Notes: generated from the sequence alone by a model not told the origin. Shown: positions 42,017 through 50,823, numbered from the stretch's first letter. The stretch is 57,718 nt of DNA from UMGS1663 sp963621995 (GCA_963621995.1 CAVFFZ010000006.1:1-57718); one strand, 5' to 3'. Made by a program: numbers and translations.

Positions 42017-42509
42017 ACATATCATCGTCTTCATCATTTTCCTCGTCATCGCAGTCGCAATCATCATCTTCTTCACATCCGTGACAGCTATGGCAATGAC
42101 CTGAACAACAACTATCTTCTTCATCATCATTCCAGTCAAGTTCTATTACATTATTACATTTTGGACATGTAACTTCATCTTTTCCATCTATAGATGTAAC
42201 AAATTCATAGTCACAATATGGGCAAACTATTTCAAAATCGAAGTTTTGGTCATCTTCAACATAGATATCAGTCTCTATTTCATTAATGGCTCCTTCTACT
42301 TCGTTCATTTTCTCTTCTATCTTTTTTTGTTTTTCTTCAATTTGTTTTATTTTTTCGTCTGCTTTATCTGCTAGATTATCTATAATATCCATAAACATCA
42401 TAGATAGTTCAGACATTTTTTCTTTAACAAATTCTAAATCTTCAGGATTTGTTATTCTTCCCTCGATTTCTGTGATAATTCTTTTATAGTTATCGCTTAA
42501 TACTGACAT
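42015..42509 (-). CDS. CD1247-like protein with a zinc ribbon and a Cys/His-rich acidic tail
   Basis: The 164-residue protein has an N-terminal helical region, then a coiled coil (about 45-80, ADKADEKIKQIEEKQKKIEEKMNEVE) and a zinc ribbon with CPYCDYEF...CPKCNNVIELDW (about residues 95-128). It ends in a very acidic tail with many Cys and His (CCSGHCHSCHGCEEDDDCDCDDEENDEDDD). The N-terminal organisation resembles a conserved clostridial family named after C. difficile CD1247; the function is not known. The tail could bind metal. RBS GAGG. Confidence 0.8.
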   Translation of the reverse strand: MSVLSDNYKRIITEIEGRITNPEDLEFVKEKMSELSMMFMDIIDNLADKADEKIKQIEEKQKKIEEKMNEVEGAINEIETDIYVEDDQNFDFEIVCPYCDYEFVTSIDGKDEVTCPKCNNVIELDWNDDEEDSCCSGHCHSCHGCEEDDDCDCDDEENDEDDDM

Positions 42510-42529
42510 GTATTATTTCCTCTTTTCTA

Positions 42530-43096
42530 TTAAACTCTTTCCATATACTCACCAGTTCTTGTGTCTATACGAATTACATCTCCAATATTTACGAAAAGTG
42601 GTACAGATATTTCATAACCATTTTCTAATGTTGCTGGTTTTCCAGATGTAGTTGTTGTGTTTCCACTGAATCCTGGTTCTGTATAAGTAACTTCTAGTTC
42701 CACAAACATAGGTGGTTCTACAGCAAATACCTTTCCTTTATAAGAAAGTACTTTTACTGACATATTTTCTTTTATGTATTTTAGAGCATCTCCTATTTGT
42801 TCTTTGTTTAAAGGCATTTGTTCGTATGTTTCGTTATCCATAAAGTAATATAATTCTCCATCTACATATAAATATTGCATATCTCTTTTTTCAATTTCTG
42901 CTCCTGGATATTTTTCTGATGGATTAAATGTTTTTTCTAAAACTGCTCCTGTAATAACGTTTTTTAATTTTGTTCTAACAAATGCTGCTCCTTTTCCTGG
43001 TTTTACGTGTTGAAATTCTACTACTTTGAATACGTTTCCATCCATTTCAAATGTTGTTCCATTTCTAAAATCTCCTGCCATATATACTTCTGCCAT
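42530..43096 (-). CDS. efp: Elongation factor P
   Basis: EF-P helps the ribosome form bonds at proline stretches. The 188-residue protein has three beta-barrel domains: AEVYMAGDFRNGTTFEMDGNVFKVVEFQHVKPGKGAAFVRTKLKN, with the loop residue Lys in KPGKGAAF, then TYTEPGFSGNTTTTSGKPATLENGYEISVPLFVNIGDVIRIDTRTGEYMERV. The frame extends to 43165, but the AGGAGG site fixes the start at 43096. It follows the Xaa-Pro peptidase. Confidence 0.97.
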   Translation of the reverse strand: MAEVYMAGDFRNGTTFEMDGNVFKVVEFQHVKPGKGAAFVRTKLKNVITGAVLEKTFNPSEKYPGAEIEKRDMQYLYVDGELYYFMDNETYEQMPLNKEQIGDALKYIKENMSVKVLSYKGKVFAVEPPMFVELEVTYTEPGFSGNTTTTSGKPATLENGYEISVPLFVNIGDVIRIDTRTGEYMERV

Positions 43097-43275
43097 TTTA
43101 TTTCCTCCTTTTATTAATTCCAATATGATTAAAATTTTGTCATATCTTTTATTTCGTTTTATCAATGTTAGTTATTTTACTATATTTTCAGCTAAAAATC
43201 AAGTGCTTTTTGTTATTTTAAGCCATCATAAGTAATTTTTTCAATATAATTTCCTTTTTCAATCTATATTATTAA

Positions 43276-44349
43276 TTATTTTTTTGCTTCTATCACTATA
43301 TAATTTTTGTCTGATTTTGTTAAATTTATACAACCATTTTTTGTAATTAATGTTGTATCTTCTATTCTAACTCCAAATTTGCCTGGCACATATATTCCTG
43401 GCTCATTTGTAATTACCATTTTTTCTTTTAAAGTACTATCATTCTTTCCATGTATAAATGGGAATTCATGAATATCTAGCCCTACTCCATGTCCTAAAGC
43501 ATGTACTAGATCGTACTCATGTAATTTAAAATCATTTTCTACCATTCGTGAAAATATTTTTATATTTGCTCCATCTTTTAGTTCTTTTTCTGTTTGTAAT
43601 TGATTTTTTAATACTAAATCATATATAGGTTTTATTTTTTCTGGTACATATCCTACAAATATTGTTCTTGTCATGTCCGAACAATATCCTTCGTATTTGC
43701 ACCCAAAATCTATTGTGATTGGATCTCCTAAATCTATTTTTCTATCTGTTGGAACTGCATGTGGTTTTGAAGAGTTTTTACCTGAAGCTACAATTGTTTC
43801 AAAGGCTTTGTCTTCCGCTCCATGTGTTCTAAAATACTTTTCTATTTCGAAAGCTATTTCTTTTTCTGTCTGCCCTACTTTTATAAAATCTAATAAATAT
43901 TTAAAGCAATTATCTGTTATTTTGCAAGCTTTACTTATCTTTTCTATTTCTTCTTCATCTTTTATCATTCTTTGTTTTTCTATTACTTTTTCTGTTTCTT
44001 GTAAATTGTTTATCTTAAATTCATGCATGTATTGTTTGTATTTTGAATAAGTAACATAGTCTTCTTCAAATCCTACGTTTTCACAAAACAAAAAGAAATT
44101 CTCGTATTCATCTTTACTAAAATCTTTAAATTCATATACTATTATTTCATCATCAATTGTTAATGTAGAATTTACTTCTTCTATATATCTTGCATCTGTT
44201 AAAAATATGTTTTCTTTTCTTGTAATTAATAGTAAACCTTCTGCTAAAATTCCTGTTAAGTAACGAATATTAACAGGGTTTGAAACAATCATTCCCTGCA
44301 TATCTTGCATTTTTATTTTTCCCCTTAACCATCTTATTTTTGTGTTCAT
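43276..44349 (-). CDS. Xaa-Pro aminopeptidase-like M24 metallopeptidase
   Basis: M24 enzymes use two metal ions to cut N-terminal residues before proline. The 357-residue protein has a creatinase N-terminal domain (MQGMIVSNPVNIRYLTG) and the pita-bread domain with metal ligands at DPITIDFGCKYEGYCSDMTRTIFVG (two Asp), LVHALGHGVGLDIHEFP (His), NEPGIYVPGKFGVRIEDTTLIT (two Glu). The genes 44380 (prepilin peptidase) to 43276 and efp run in the same direction. A Glu/Asp-rich RBS is weak (AAAGTGTG). Confidence 0.93.
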   Translation of the reverse strand: MNTKIRWLRGKIKMQDMQGMIVSNPVNIRYLTGILAEGLLLITRKENIFLTDARYIEEVNSTLTIDDEIIVYEFKDFSKDEYENFFLFCENVGFEEDYVTYSKYKQYMHEFKINNLQETEKVIEKQRMIKDEEEIEKISKACKITDNCFKYLLDFIKVGQTEKEIAFEIEKYFRTHGAEDKAFETIVASGKNSSKPHAVPTDRKIDLGDPITIDFGCKYEGYCSDMTRTIFVGYVPEKIKPIYDLVLKNQLQTEKELKDGANIKIFSRMVENDFKLHEYDLVHALGHGVGLDIHEFPFIHGKNDSTLKEKMVITNEPGIYVPGKFGVRIEDTTLITKNGCINLTKSDKNYIVIEAKK

Positions 44350-44379
44350 AGGACATCACACTTTCTATTTATATTTTTA

Positions 44380-45129
44380 TTATTTAGCCATTCCTAATGT
44401 AAATATTTTTAATAAGCAAATTAATAAAATATCAAAAGGAACTAATACTACAATAAATGCTGAAATTACTATAAATGGTCCAAATGGAATGTATTCATCT
44501 GTTTTCTTTTTCCTACTAGCAAGAAGAATTATGCTAATAATTGCAGCTATTAAAAATGCTATTAGGGATACTGCTATTATTTTTTTCCATCCAAAAAATA
44601 ACCCTAATGCTCCCATTAGTTTTACATCTCCAAATCCCATTGCTTCTTTTCCTGCAATTAATCCTCCAAGTAATGTAATAATTAAAAATATTCCTGCACC
44701 AACTAATGAACCTAGTAACATATCAATTCCTTGGCTTATATCACACATTCCTTGTGCAAATGTAAATACTAAACCTGTTTCAAATATTGTTAAATTTAAG
44801 CGATTTGGTATTATTTGTAGTTTCCAGTCTATTACCAATGCCGATAATAGCATTGGTGTTAAAATTAGATATTTTAATACGTTTAATTGTATAATTAAAT
44901 CTGTACTTTTAAATTTAAAATAAAGAATTGTCATATATAATATTGCTGTTGTAAACATTAATAAATATTTTGGTTTAAAGTTTTTCATATATATTGTAAA
45001 AAATTCTTTTGAAAATACTTTTTTATATTCTGGTAATCTTATATTGCACCAATCTACAAATTGTCCTACTATTAATCCTAAAATTCCTACTAAAATATAG
45101 TATATTATATTTATATTATTTATATACAT
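44380..45129 (-). CDS. Prepilin peptidase (A24, aspartic)
   Basis: This intramembrane peptidase of 249 residues cleaves class III leader peptides. It has several transmembrane helices, an SALVIDWKLQIIPNRLN motif with the first catalytic Asp, and the GFGDVKLMGALG (GxGD) motif with the second. An N-terminal methyltransferase zinc domain seems to be absent: the segment beginning QFVDWCNIRLPEYKK has only one Cys. The frame extends to 45153, but the RBS AGGAGAG fixes the start at 45129. It may process the prepilin-like DGR-type target at 24557-25948; this link is inferred from function only. Confidence 0.88.
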   Translation of the reverse strand: MYINNINIIYYILVGILGLIVGQFVDWCNIRLPEYKKVFSKEFFTIYMKNFKPKYLLMFTTAILYMTILYFKFKSTDLIIQLNVLKYLILTPMLLSALVIDWKLQIIPNRLNLTIFETGLVFTFAQGMCDISQGIDMLLGSLVGAGIFLIITLLGGLIAGKEAMGFGDVKLMGALGLFFGWKKIIAVSLIAFLIAAIISIILLASRKKKTDEYIPFGPFIVISAFIVVLVPFDILLICLLKIFTLGMAK

Positions 45130-45160
45130 TTTTATCTCTCCTATTTTTTTCACTTGCTAC

Positions 45161-45658
45161 TTATTTTTCTAATGATTTTTGATATTTTTTTATAATATAA
45201 TTTTCTAATGGTCTTTTTATTTTTGTTACTAATAAATCTTTTTTCTCTATTGGCTCTACTAATATAGAAAACATTTTGCATCTATTTGCACCTATTACAT
45301 CTGTAAATATTTGATCCCCTACAACCGCTATGTTTTCATTTTTTTCTTGTAACATTTTAGCTGCTTTTTTGAATCCTCTTTTAAAAGGTTTTGTTGCAAA
45401 ATGTATGTATGGTAATTCTAATTTTTTTGCTACCATTTCTACTTTTGTTTTTTTATTACTATTAGATACTATAAATAGTTTTATCCCTTGTTTTTTTAAA
45501 TTTTTGCACCATTCTTCTACACCATCTAGCATTTTCTTATTGAAGTCTATTAATGTATTATCTACATCTAATATTAGTGCTTTTATACTATTTTTATTTA
45601 AAAAATCTATTGTTATTTCTTTTACATTTTTTAAATAGGCATTTGGGTATAATTTCAT
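45161..45658 (-). CDS. YqeG family HAD phosphatase
   Basis: The 165-residue HAD protein has motif I LILDVDNTLIDF, motif II FIVSNSNKK, the KPFKRGFKKA Lys motif III and the GDQIFTDVIGANR motif IV, in the order of the YqeG family. The substrate is likely a phospholipid such as phosphatidylglycerophosphate; this is known for related eukaryotic and some bacterial homologues and is an inference here. RBS AGGAGG. It is close to the prepilin peptidase gene in the same direction. Confidence 0.92.
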   Translation of the reverse strand: MKLYPNAYLKNVKEITIDFLNKNSIKALILDVDNTLIDFNKKMLDGVEEWCKNLKKQGIKLFIVSNSNKKTKVEMVAKKLELPYIHFATKPFKRGFKKAAKMLQEKNENIAVVGDQIFTDVIGANRCKMFSILVEPIEKKDLLVTKIKRPLENYIIKKYQKSLEK

Positions 45659-45790
45659 TGCTGAATCCTCCTATTGTTTTCAAAAATATCTTATCAATAC
45701 ATATGCTTTTTGTCAAGAAAAAATGTAAATTAAAATTGGTATCGTATGTGTTTCATTTAGGCAGTTCCTTATTTTTTTATTTCTAGACAT

Positions 45791-45822
45791 AAAAAGAAGA
45801 ACACTAAAATTTAATGTTCTTC
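45791..45822 (-). terminator. Intrinsic terminator after sleB
   Basis: GAAGAACA and TGTTCTTC pair, followed by TTTTTATG on the minus strand. Confidence 0.85.
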
Positions 45823-45836
45823 CTGCTTATTGCTTG

Positions 45837-46526
45837 TTATTTGCAAAATCTATGGTTTCCAATTGTTACAGTCATTGGTCTTGACCATATCCATTTGTTT
45901 GTTGCAGTATTAGGATTAAAGTAATATATTGCTCCATATGATGGGTCCCACCCATTTAATGCATCTTGTGCAGCCTTTATTGCAGTACTATTTGGACTCA
46001 TGTTTATCTGTCCATCACTTACTACATCAAATGCACCATTTTGGTATATTACTCCTGCTATTGTGTTTGGAAAGCTTGAGCTTTTTACCCTATTTAATAC
46101 AACTGCTGCAACTGCTACTTGTCCTGCATATGGTTCTCCTCTAGCTTCTCCGTAAACAAGTCTTGCTAATAGGTTAACATTATTTGAATTACTAGATGAA
46201 CTTGAAGAGTTTGAAGATGTATATATTCCCATTGCTTGCAAAGTTTTTGTTCCTGCAATTCCGTCTACTGTTAGTCCATTTTTTCTTTGAAAATATTTAA
46301 CTGCGGCTAATGTTTGACTTCCATATATTCCATCTACAGATCCACTATAATATCCCCATCTTTTTAATTTTGTTTGTATTTGTGTTACTTCTGAACCTCT
46401 TGAACCATATTTAGAAAGCGCTAGTACTCCTTCATTTCTAAAAAATATATTATAACTTAAAAATATAGCAAATAAAATGCTAATTATTATAATTGGTTTC
46501 AAATTTTTCTTTATTTTTAATCTCAT
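45837..46526 (-). CDS. sleB: SleB-type cell wall hydrolase (spore cortex-lytic)
   Basis: SleB depolymerises spore cortex peptidoglycan at germination. The 229-residue protein has an N-terminal membrane or signal segment (about 10-25), a PG-binding-1 domain (YGSRGSEVTQIQTKLKRWGYYSGSVDGIYGSQTLAAVKYFQRKNGLTVDGIAGTKTLQ), a Ser-rich linker and the Hydrolase_2 domain with NLLARLVYGEARGEPYAGQVAVAAVVLNRV and MSPNSTAIKAAQDALNGWDPS, then a short C-terminal PMTVTIGNHRFCK. Its RBS (GAGGTGG) is buried in a hairpin with the tail of the pyrG transcript (46527-46571). Naming as SleB follows the domain order; close paralogues exist in clostridia. Confidence 0.9.
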   Translation of the reverse strand: MRLKIKKNLKPIIIISILFAIFLSYNIFFRNEGVLALSKYGSRGSEVTQIQTKLKRWGYYSGSVDGIYGSQTLAAVKYFQRKNGLTVDGIAGTKTLQAMGIYTSSNSSSSSSNSNNVNLLARLVYGEARGEPYAGQVAVAAVVLNRVKSSSFPNTIAGVIYQNGAFDVVSDGQINMSPNSTAIKAAQDALNGWDPSYGAIYYFNPNTATNKWIWSRPMTVTIGNHRFCK

Positions 46527-46571
46527 AAAACCACCTCATTTGGAATTATTTTCTCCAAATAAAGTGGTTTT
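46527..46571 (-). promoter_or_regulatory. Hairpin at the pyrG-sleB junction that occludes the sleB RBS
   Basis: AAAACCAC and GTGGTTTT, with an inner TTTGGA/TCCAAA, form a stem between the pyrG stop (8 bases away) and the sleB ATG. The GAGGTGG RBS of sleB lies in the distal arm. It can act as a pyrG terminator and as a translational block for sleB. Confidence 0.65.
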
Positions 46572-46578
46572 ATTCATT

Positions 46579-48174
46579 TTATTTTTTTGCTACTTTTACT
46601 AGCTCAACAAATAATGGTGCTGGCCTATCTGGTCTCGACTTAAATTCTGGATGGAATTGTCCTGCTATAAAGAATGGATGATCTTTTATTTCTACTATTT
46701 CTACTAAAGTTCCGTCTGGAGATGTTCCTGAAATAGTAAGGCCTGCTTTTTCCATTTTTTCTCTATAGTCGTTATTATATTCAAAACGATGACGATGTCT
46801 TTCATTTATATTTTTTTCTTTATATATTTTATGTGCAAGTGTTCCTTCTTTTATTTCACAAGGATAGCTTCCAAGTCTCATTGTTCCACCTTTTTTTGTT
46901 ATTATCTTTTGGTCTGTCATTATATGAATAACAGGTTTTTTACATTCTGGTTCAAATTCTTCTGAATTTGCATCTTCTAATTTTAATACATCTCTTGCAA
47001 ATTCTACTACTGCCATTTGCATTCCTAAACATATTCCTAAGAATGGAATTTTATTTTCTCTAGCATATTTTATTGTTTGTATTTTTCCTTCAATTCCCCT
47101 GTTTCCAAAGCCTCCTGGAACAATTATTCCATCTAAATCTTTCAATTTTTCTTTTGCATTTTCACTTGTTATTGTTTCAGAATCTATATATTTTATGCTG
47201 ACTTTTACATTGTTTGCAAAACCTGCATGTCTTAAGCTTTCTGCAACTGAAAGATATGAATCTTCTAATCTTACGTATTTTCCAACTATTGCAATTTTCA
47301 CTTCTTTTTCTGGAATGTTATTGATATTTTCTATCATTTTTTCCCATTTATTATTTTTAGGTTCTTTATTCTCTAGCCTTAAGTGCTTGCACACTTGAAT
47401 TGCTAAGCCTTCTTTTTCTAACATTAATGGTACTTCATATAAACATCCTGCTGTTCTATTTGCAATAATATCTTCTTTTCTTACATTGCAGAATAATGCC
47501 ATTTTTTCTCTTAAGCCTTCAGGAATTTCTGTTTCTGAACGACATACTAATATATCTGGCTTTATTCCAAAAGATTGTAACTCCTTTACAGAGTGTTGTG
47601 TAGGTTTTGATTTTAATTCATTAGAGCCATGTATATAAGGAAGAAGTGTAACATGTATATATATAACATCTTCTGGTGAATTTTCTATTCCTACTTGTCT
47701 AATTGTTTCTATAAGTGATAGTCCTTCAATATCACCTACAGTTCCACCTAATTCAGTAATAACTATATCTATATCCGTATCTTCAAATGCATATATTTTT
47801 TCTTTTATTGCATTTGTAATATGAGGAATAACTTGAACTGTTTTTCCTAAATAATCTCCTCTTCTTTCTCTATCTAATACTTCTTGATAGATTTTTCCCA
47901 TACTTATACTACAATTTTTTGTTAAACTTTCGTCCGTAAATCTTTCATAATGTCCTAAGTCTAAGTCTGTTTCTGCTCCATCATCTGTTACAAAAACTTC
48001 TCCATGTTCATATGGACTCATTGTTCCTGGATCTACATTTATATATGGATCGAATTTTTGATTTACAACTTTATATCCTCTGTTTTTTAGTAATCTTCCT
48101 AATGATGCTGCTGTTATTCCTTTTCCTAATCCAGATACTACTCCACCTGTTACAAAAATGTACTTCTTTTTCAT
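46579..48174 (-). CDS. pyrG: CTP synthase
   Basis: PyrG converts UTP to CTP using glutamine-derived ammonia and ATP. The 531-residue protein has the synthetase domain (KKKYIFVTGGVVSGLGKGITAASLGRLLKNRGYKV, FDPYINVDPGTMSPYEHGEVFVTDDGAETDLDLGHYERF) and a class I glutamine amidotransferase domain (IIVPGGFGNRGIEGK, PFLGICLGMQMAVVEF with the Cys nucleophile, HRHRFEYNN, QFHPEFKSRPDRPAPLF). It is read from the promoter at 48254-48282 and may be attenuated by the leader hairpin at 48203-48236. Confidence 0.98.
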   Translation of the reverse strand: MKKKYIFVTGGVVSGLGKGITAASLGRLLKNRGYKVVNQKFDPYINVDPGTMSPYEHGEVFVTDDGAETDLDLGHYERFTDESLTKNCSISMGKIYQEVLDRERRGDYLGKTVQVIPHITNAIKEKIYAFEDTDIDIVITELGGTVGDIEGLSLIETIRQVGIENSPEDVIYIHVTLLPYIHGSNELKSKPTQHSVKELQSFGIKPDILVCRSETEIPEGLREKMALFCNVRKEDIIANRTAGCLYEVPLMLEKEGLAIQVCKHLRLENKEPKNNKWEKMIENINNIPEKEVKIAIVGKYVRLEDSYLSVAESLRHAGFANNVKVSIKYIDSETITSENAKEKLKDLDGIIVPGGFGNRGIEGKIQTIKYARENKIPFLGICLGMQMAVVEFARDVLKLEDANSEEFEPECKKPVIHIMTDQKIITKKGGTMRLGSYPCEIKEGTLAHKIYKEKNINERHRHRFEYNNDYREKMEKAGLTISGTSPDGTLVEIVEIKDHPFFIAGQFHPEFKSRPDRPAPLFVELVKVAKK

Positions 48175-48202
48175 GTGCTATTCCCCCCTATAATTCTTAT
48201 AT

Positions 48203-48236
48203 AAAAAGAACAAATCTGAAAATTTTCAATTTTCAG
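48203..48236 (-). promoter_or_regulatory. Terminator-like hairpin in the pyrG leader
   Basis: CTGAAAATT-GAA-AATTTTCAG is a perfect 9-bp stem followed by ATTTGTTCTTTTTATA on the minus strand. It lies between the pyrG promoter and its RBS, where CTP-responsive attenuators of Gram-positive pyrG genes stand. No initial GGGC tract for G-stuttering is visible. Confidence 0.55.
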
Positions 48237-48253
48237 TCTCAACTCTACTTTTT

Positions 48254-48282
48254 ATTATACTCAATAAAATTAAAATTTTCAG
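48254..48282 (-). promoter_or_regulatory. Promoter of pyrG
   Basis: CTGAAA (48277-48282), 17 bases, a perfect TATAAT (48254-48259) on the minus strand. Confidence 0.65.
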
Positions 48283-48286
48283 CAAA

Positions 48287-48382
48287 TTTGTTCGTGAGCA
48301 AAAATTTATGAAATAAATTTTCTGTGCAATGTAATTTTATATATTAGGAAAGTTGCATAACTTTCCTAATATATAAAAAAAG
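48287..48382. repeat. Dispersed ~100-bp hairpin repeat, copy 2 (diverged)
   Basis: It begins TTTGTTCG, continues with AATAAATTTTCTGTGCAATGT-like sequence and ends in the hairpin ATATATTAGGAAAG/CTTTCCTAATATAT. The same order of elements is seen at 28833-28910 and 52785-52890. It lies in the 379-base gap between pyrG and deoD. Confidence 0.6.
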
Positions 48383-48517
48383 ATTAAAAAAAATTTGCCG
48401 AAAAATTCAGTTTTTTTTTAATCTATTAATATGTTTTTTAAATTTATCTAATCTTATCATTTAATTTTTTTTTATGCAATATTTTTGTAAAAATTTATAG
48501 TATTTTTTAATATTATT

Positions 48518-48526
48518 TGGTATACT
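48518..48526 (+). promoter_or_regulatory. Extended -10 promoter element of deoD
   Basis: TGGTATACT is an extended -10. No good -35 is seen at the right distance. The RBS AAGGAG follows. Confidence 0.5.
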
Positions 48527-48553
48527 AGTAAAAAAATGAAAAGGAGATTTGAT

Positions 48554-49273
48554 ATGACACCTCATAATGAAGCTAAAAAAGAAGATATTGCAAATATTGT
48601 TATTATGCCAGGAGACCCACTTCGTGCAAAATATATTGCTGAAAATTTTTTAGAAGATTACAAACTTGTAAATACAGTTCGCAACATGTTTGCTTACACT
48701 GGAACTTATAAAGGAAAAACTTTAACTGTAATGGCTCATGGTATGGGAATGCCTAGTATGGGAATTTACTGCTATGAACTATATAAATTTTATAATGTAA
48801 ATACTATTATTCGTATAGGTTCTTGTGGTACTTTTACACCTGATATAAAAATATTTGATACAATATTAGTAGAAAAAAGCTATACAGAAGGAAATTTTGC
48901 CTTAGCTATGAATAATGAAATTTGCCATACTGCAAATTCTGATAGTGAAATTTTTAATATTATAAAGGAAACTTCACAAAAAGAAAACCTTCCTATAAAA
49001 TGTGGAAATATTCTTTGTAATGAATATTTTGATCCATATATGGAAGATATTCAAAAACTAATTGATAGACTTCCAAAAGATTTAAATTTACTTGGTTCTG
49101 AAATGGAATCTTTTGCATTATTTTATACAGCAAAAGTCTTAAATAAAAAAGCTGCTTGCCTTTTAACTGTTGTAGATTCTAAATTTGAAAATAAATCTAT
49201 CTCCACTGAAGAAAGACAAAAAAGTTTAAATAACATGATAAAACTTAGCTTAGAAAGTGCATTAAATATTTAA
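48554..49273 (+). CDS. deoD: Purine-nucleoside phosphorylase, DeoD type
   Basis: DeoD cleaves purine nucleosides with phosphate in salvage. The 239-residue protein has the PNP motifs MPGDPLRAKYIAENFLEDY, MAHGMGMPSMGIYCYELYKFY, IIRIGSCGTFTPDIKIFDTI and LGSEMESFALFYTAKVLNK. The frame opens at 48536, but an AAGGAG RBS overlaps that region and lies 7 bases before the ATG at 48554 (MTPHNEAKK), which is chosen. It stands alone on the plus strand between pyrG and greA and ends in a bidirectional terminator. Confidence 0.95.
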   Translation: MTPHNEAKKEDIANIVIMPGDPLRAKYIAENFLEDYKLVNTVRNMFAYTGTYKGKTLTVMAHGMGMPSMGIYCYELYKFYNVNTIIRIGSCGTFTPDIKIFDTILVEKSYTEGNFALAMNNEICHTANSDSEIFNIIKETSQKENLPIKCGNILCNEYFDPYMEDIQKLIDRLPKDLNLLGSEMESFALFYTAKVLNKKAACLLTVVDSKFENKSISTEERQKSLNNMIKLSLESALNI

Positions 49274-49281
49274 TAGTTACT

Positions 49282-49332
49282 AAAAAAGAACTTAAAATAG
49301 GAAATAACTTTATTTCCTACATAAGTTCTTTT
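49282..49332. terminator. Bidirectional terminator between deoD and greA
   Basis: AAAAAAGAACTTA-AA-ATAGGAAATA and TATTTCCTA-CA-TAAGTTCTTTT form a long stem, serving the convergent deoD and greA. Confidence 0.8.
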
Positions 49333-49343
49333 ATTTTTAATTA

Positions 49344-49823
49344 TTATTTTGTTATTGATAATACTTTATATTTTATGATTCCTGCTGGTGCATTAACTTC
49401 TACTATTTGATTCTTTTTTGCACCTAATAAAGCCATTCCAATTGGAGATTCATTTGATATTTTATTTTGAGATAAGTCAACTTCTGTTGAGCCTACTATT
49501 GTATAAGTTTCTTCTTCTTCAAATTCCATATCAAATACTTTTACAACATTTCCTACTTGTACTGTTTTTGTATCTATTTCAGATTCATCTATAATTTTTG
49601 CATAACGAATTTTGTTTTCTATGTCTGCAATTTTAGCTTCGTTTTCAGCTTGAGCTGTTTTTGCTTCATCATATTCTGAATTTTCAGATAAATCTCCAAA
49701 ACCTAAAGCTACTTTTATTCTTTCTGCAACTTCTGCCCTTTTTTCTGTTCTTAAATATTCCAATTCTTTTTCTAATTTATCATACCCTTCTTGTGTTAAT
49801 AATACTTCTTTATTATCTTCCAT
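49344..49823 (-). CDS. greA: Transcription elongation factor GreA
   Basis: GreA rescues backtracked RNA polymerase by inducing transcript cleavage. The 159-residue protein has the N-terminal coiled coil (LLTQEGYDKLEKELEYLRTEKRAEVAERIKVALGFGDLSENSEYDEAKTAQAENEAKIADIE), with the acidic tip GDLSENSEYDEAK, and a C-terminal FKBP-like domain (VGSTEVDLSQNKISNESPIGMALLGAKKNQIVEVNAPAGIIKYKVLSI). RBS AGGAGG is strong. Confidence 0.97.
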   Translation of the reverse strand: MEDNKEVLLTQEGYDKLEKELEYLRTEKRAEVAERIKVALGFGDLSENSEYDEAKTAQAENEAKIADIENKIRYAKIIDESEIDTKTVQVGNVVKVFDMEFEEEETYTIVGSTEVDLSQNKISNESPIGMALLGAKKNQIVEVNAPAGIIKYKVLSITK

Positions 49824-49868
49824 AACAATTCCTCCTTGTTTAAAATAAGATTGCCTTATTATATTAAT

Positions 49869-50768
49869 CTACATTTTTAAATTTGTCAATATTTTTTGAT
49901 TAATCTCCCCATTATTTCCATATAATTTATCTACTCTTATTTCTACATGCTCTTTTTCTATTTCACTTAATGTTTGATATATTTCCACATCTTTAAAATT
50001 GTTTATTATATTGTTTTCTTTCCAAATGCTGTTAATGTTATTTTTATCTAATTTTATATCAATATTGTCTATAATTGTTCCTTCAAATCCTTTTAAATTA
50101 ATTAACTTTTCTTTAGATAAATTGATTATTATACTATTTCTAAAAAGTTGATAAGTATTTATTTGATCTTTTGAAAGATTTAAATTAATAATTATTTTTG
50201 CTTTTCTCAAGCTTTTCTTTTTGTTATTTGCAATATTTAATATAATCCCTTTTTCTTCTAAAATCGCCTCTAATGTTCTATATTTTTCTACATTTTTTGT
50301 TATAATATTCATTGTTTTTGCTTTTACTGCTATTTTTTTTATTATACTAATGCTACTTTCATCATAGCTATTTGTTAATATATAAATATCTTGTAGTTCT
50401 ATAGGATTATTGACTAATATGTAACTTAATATATTTTCTATTTGTTCTGTCATTGCATCTTTCCCATCTACAATTTTTATATTATATAATTCATCTTTGT
50501 ATTTTTTTATCTTATCTTCTAAAATAGCTTGTACCTTTTGTGTTTTAGTTTTTTCTTTTTCTATTTTATTTCTTATTGTTACATATATAGCTTTTTTATT
50601 TATATTTGGTATTAAATATATTTTATTGTTTTCGTTAATCTCCTTTACTATAATTTTGTTGAATTTTGTATAAAATAACATTATAGTTTTCTTTATCCAT
50701 TTAGGATAGTTTGTATACATTTCTATATTGTCTTTTTCTTCTAATTCTTTTATATATATATTTATCAA
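49869..50768 (-). CDS. Hypothetical Lys/Asn-rich protein next to the GH18 hydrolase
   Basis: The 299-residue soluble protein starts with TTG (the AAGGTGA site is 4 bases upstream); an ATG 16 codons in is an alternative start. It has alternating beta and alpha stretches that look like a Rossmann-type fold (AMTEQIENILSYILVNNPIELQDIYILTNSYDESSISIIKKIAV, then a second KAKIIINLN strand), but no nucleotide-binding motif is obvious. I do not recognise a family. It lies 55 bases past the GH18 gene and in the same direction, so it may share its sporulation context. Confidence 0.7.
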   Translation of the reverse strand: MINIYIKELEEKDNIEMYTNYPKWIKKTIMLFYTKFNKIIVKEINENNKIYLIPNINKKAIYVTIRNKIEKEKTKTQKVQAILEDKIKKYKDELYNIKIVDGKDAMTEQIENILSYILVNNPIELQDIYILTNSYDESSISIIKKIAVKAKTMNIITKNVEKYRTLEAILEEKGIILNIANNKKKSLRKAKIIINLNLSKDQINTYQLFRNSIIINLSKEKLINLKGFEGTIIDNIDIKLDKNNINSIWKENNIINNFKDVEIYQTLSEIEKEHVEIRVDKLYGNNGEINQKILTNLKM

Positions 50769-50823
50769 AAAATCACCTTCTTATAATTTTTTTAAATTAT
50801 ATGTTGGTGATTTTTTTATATTC

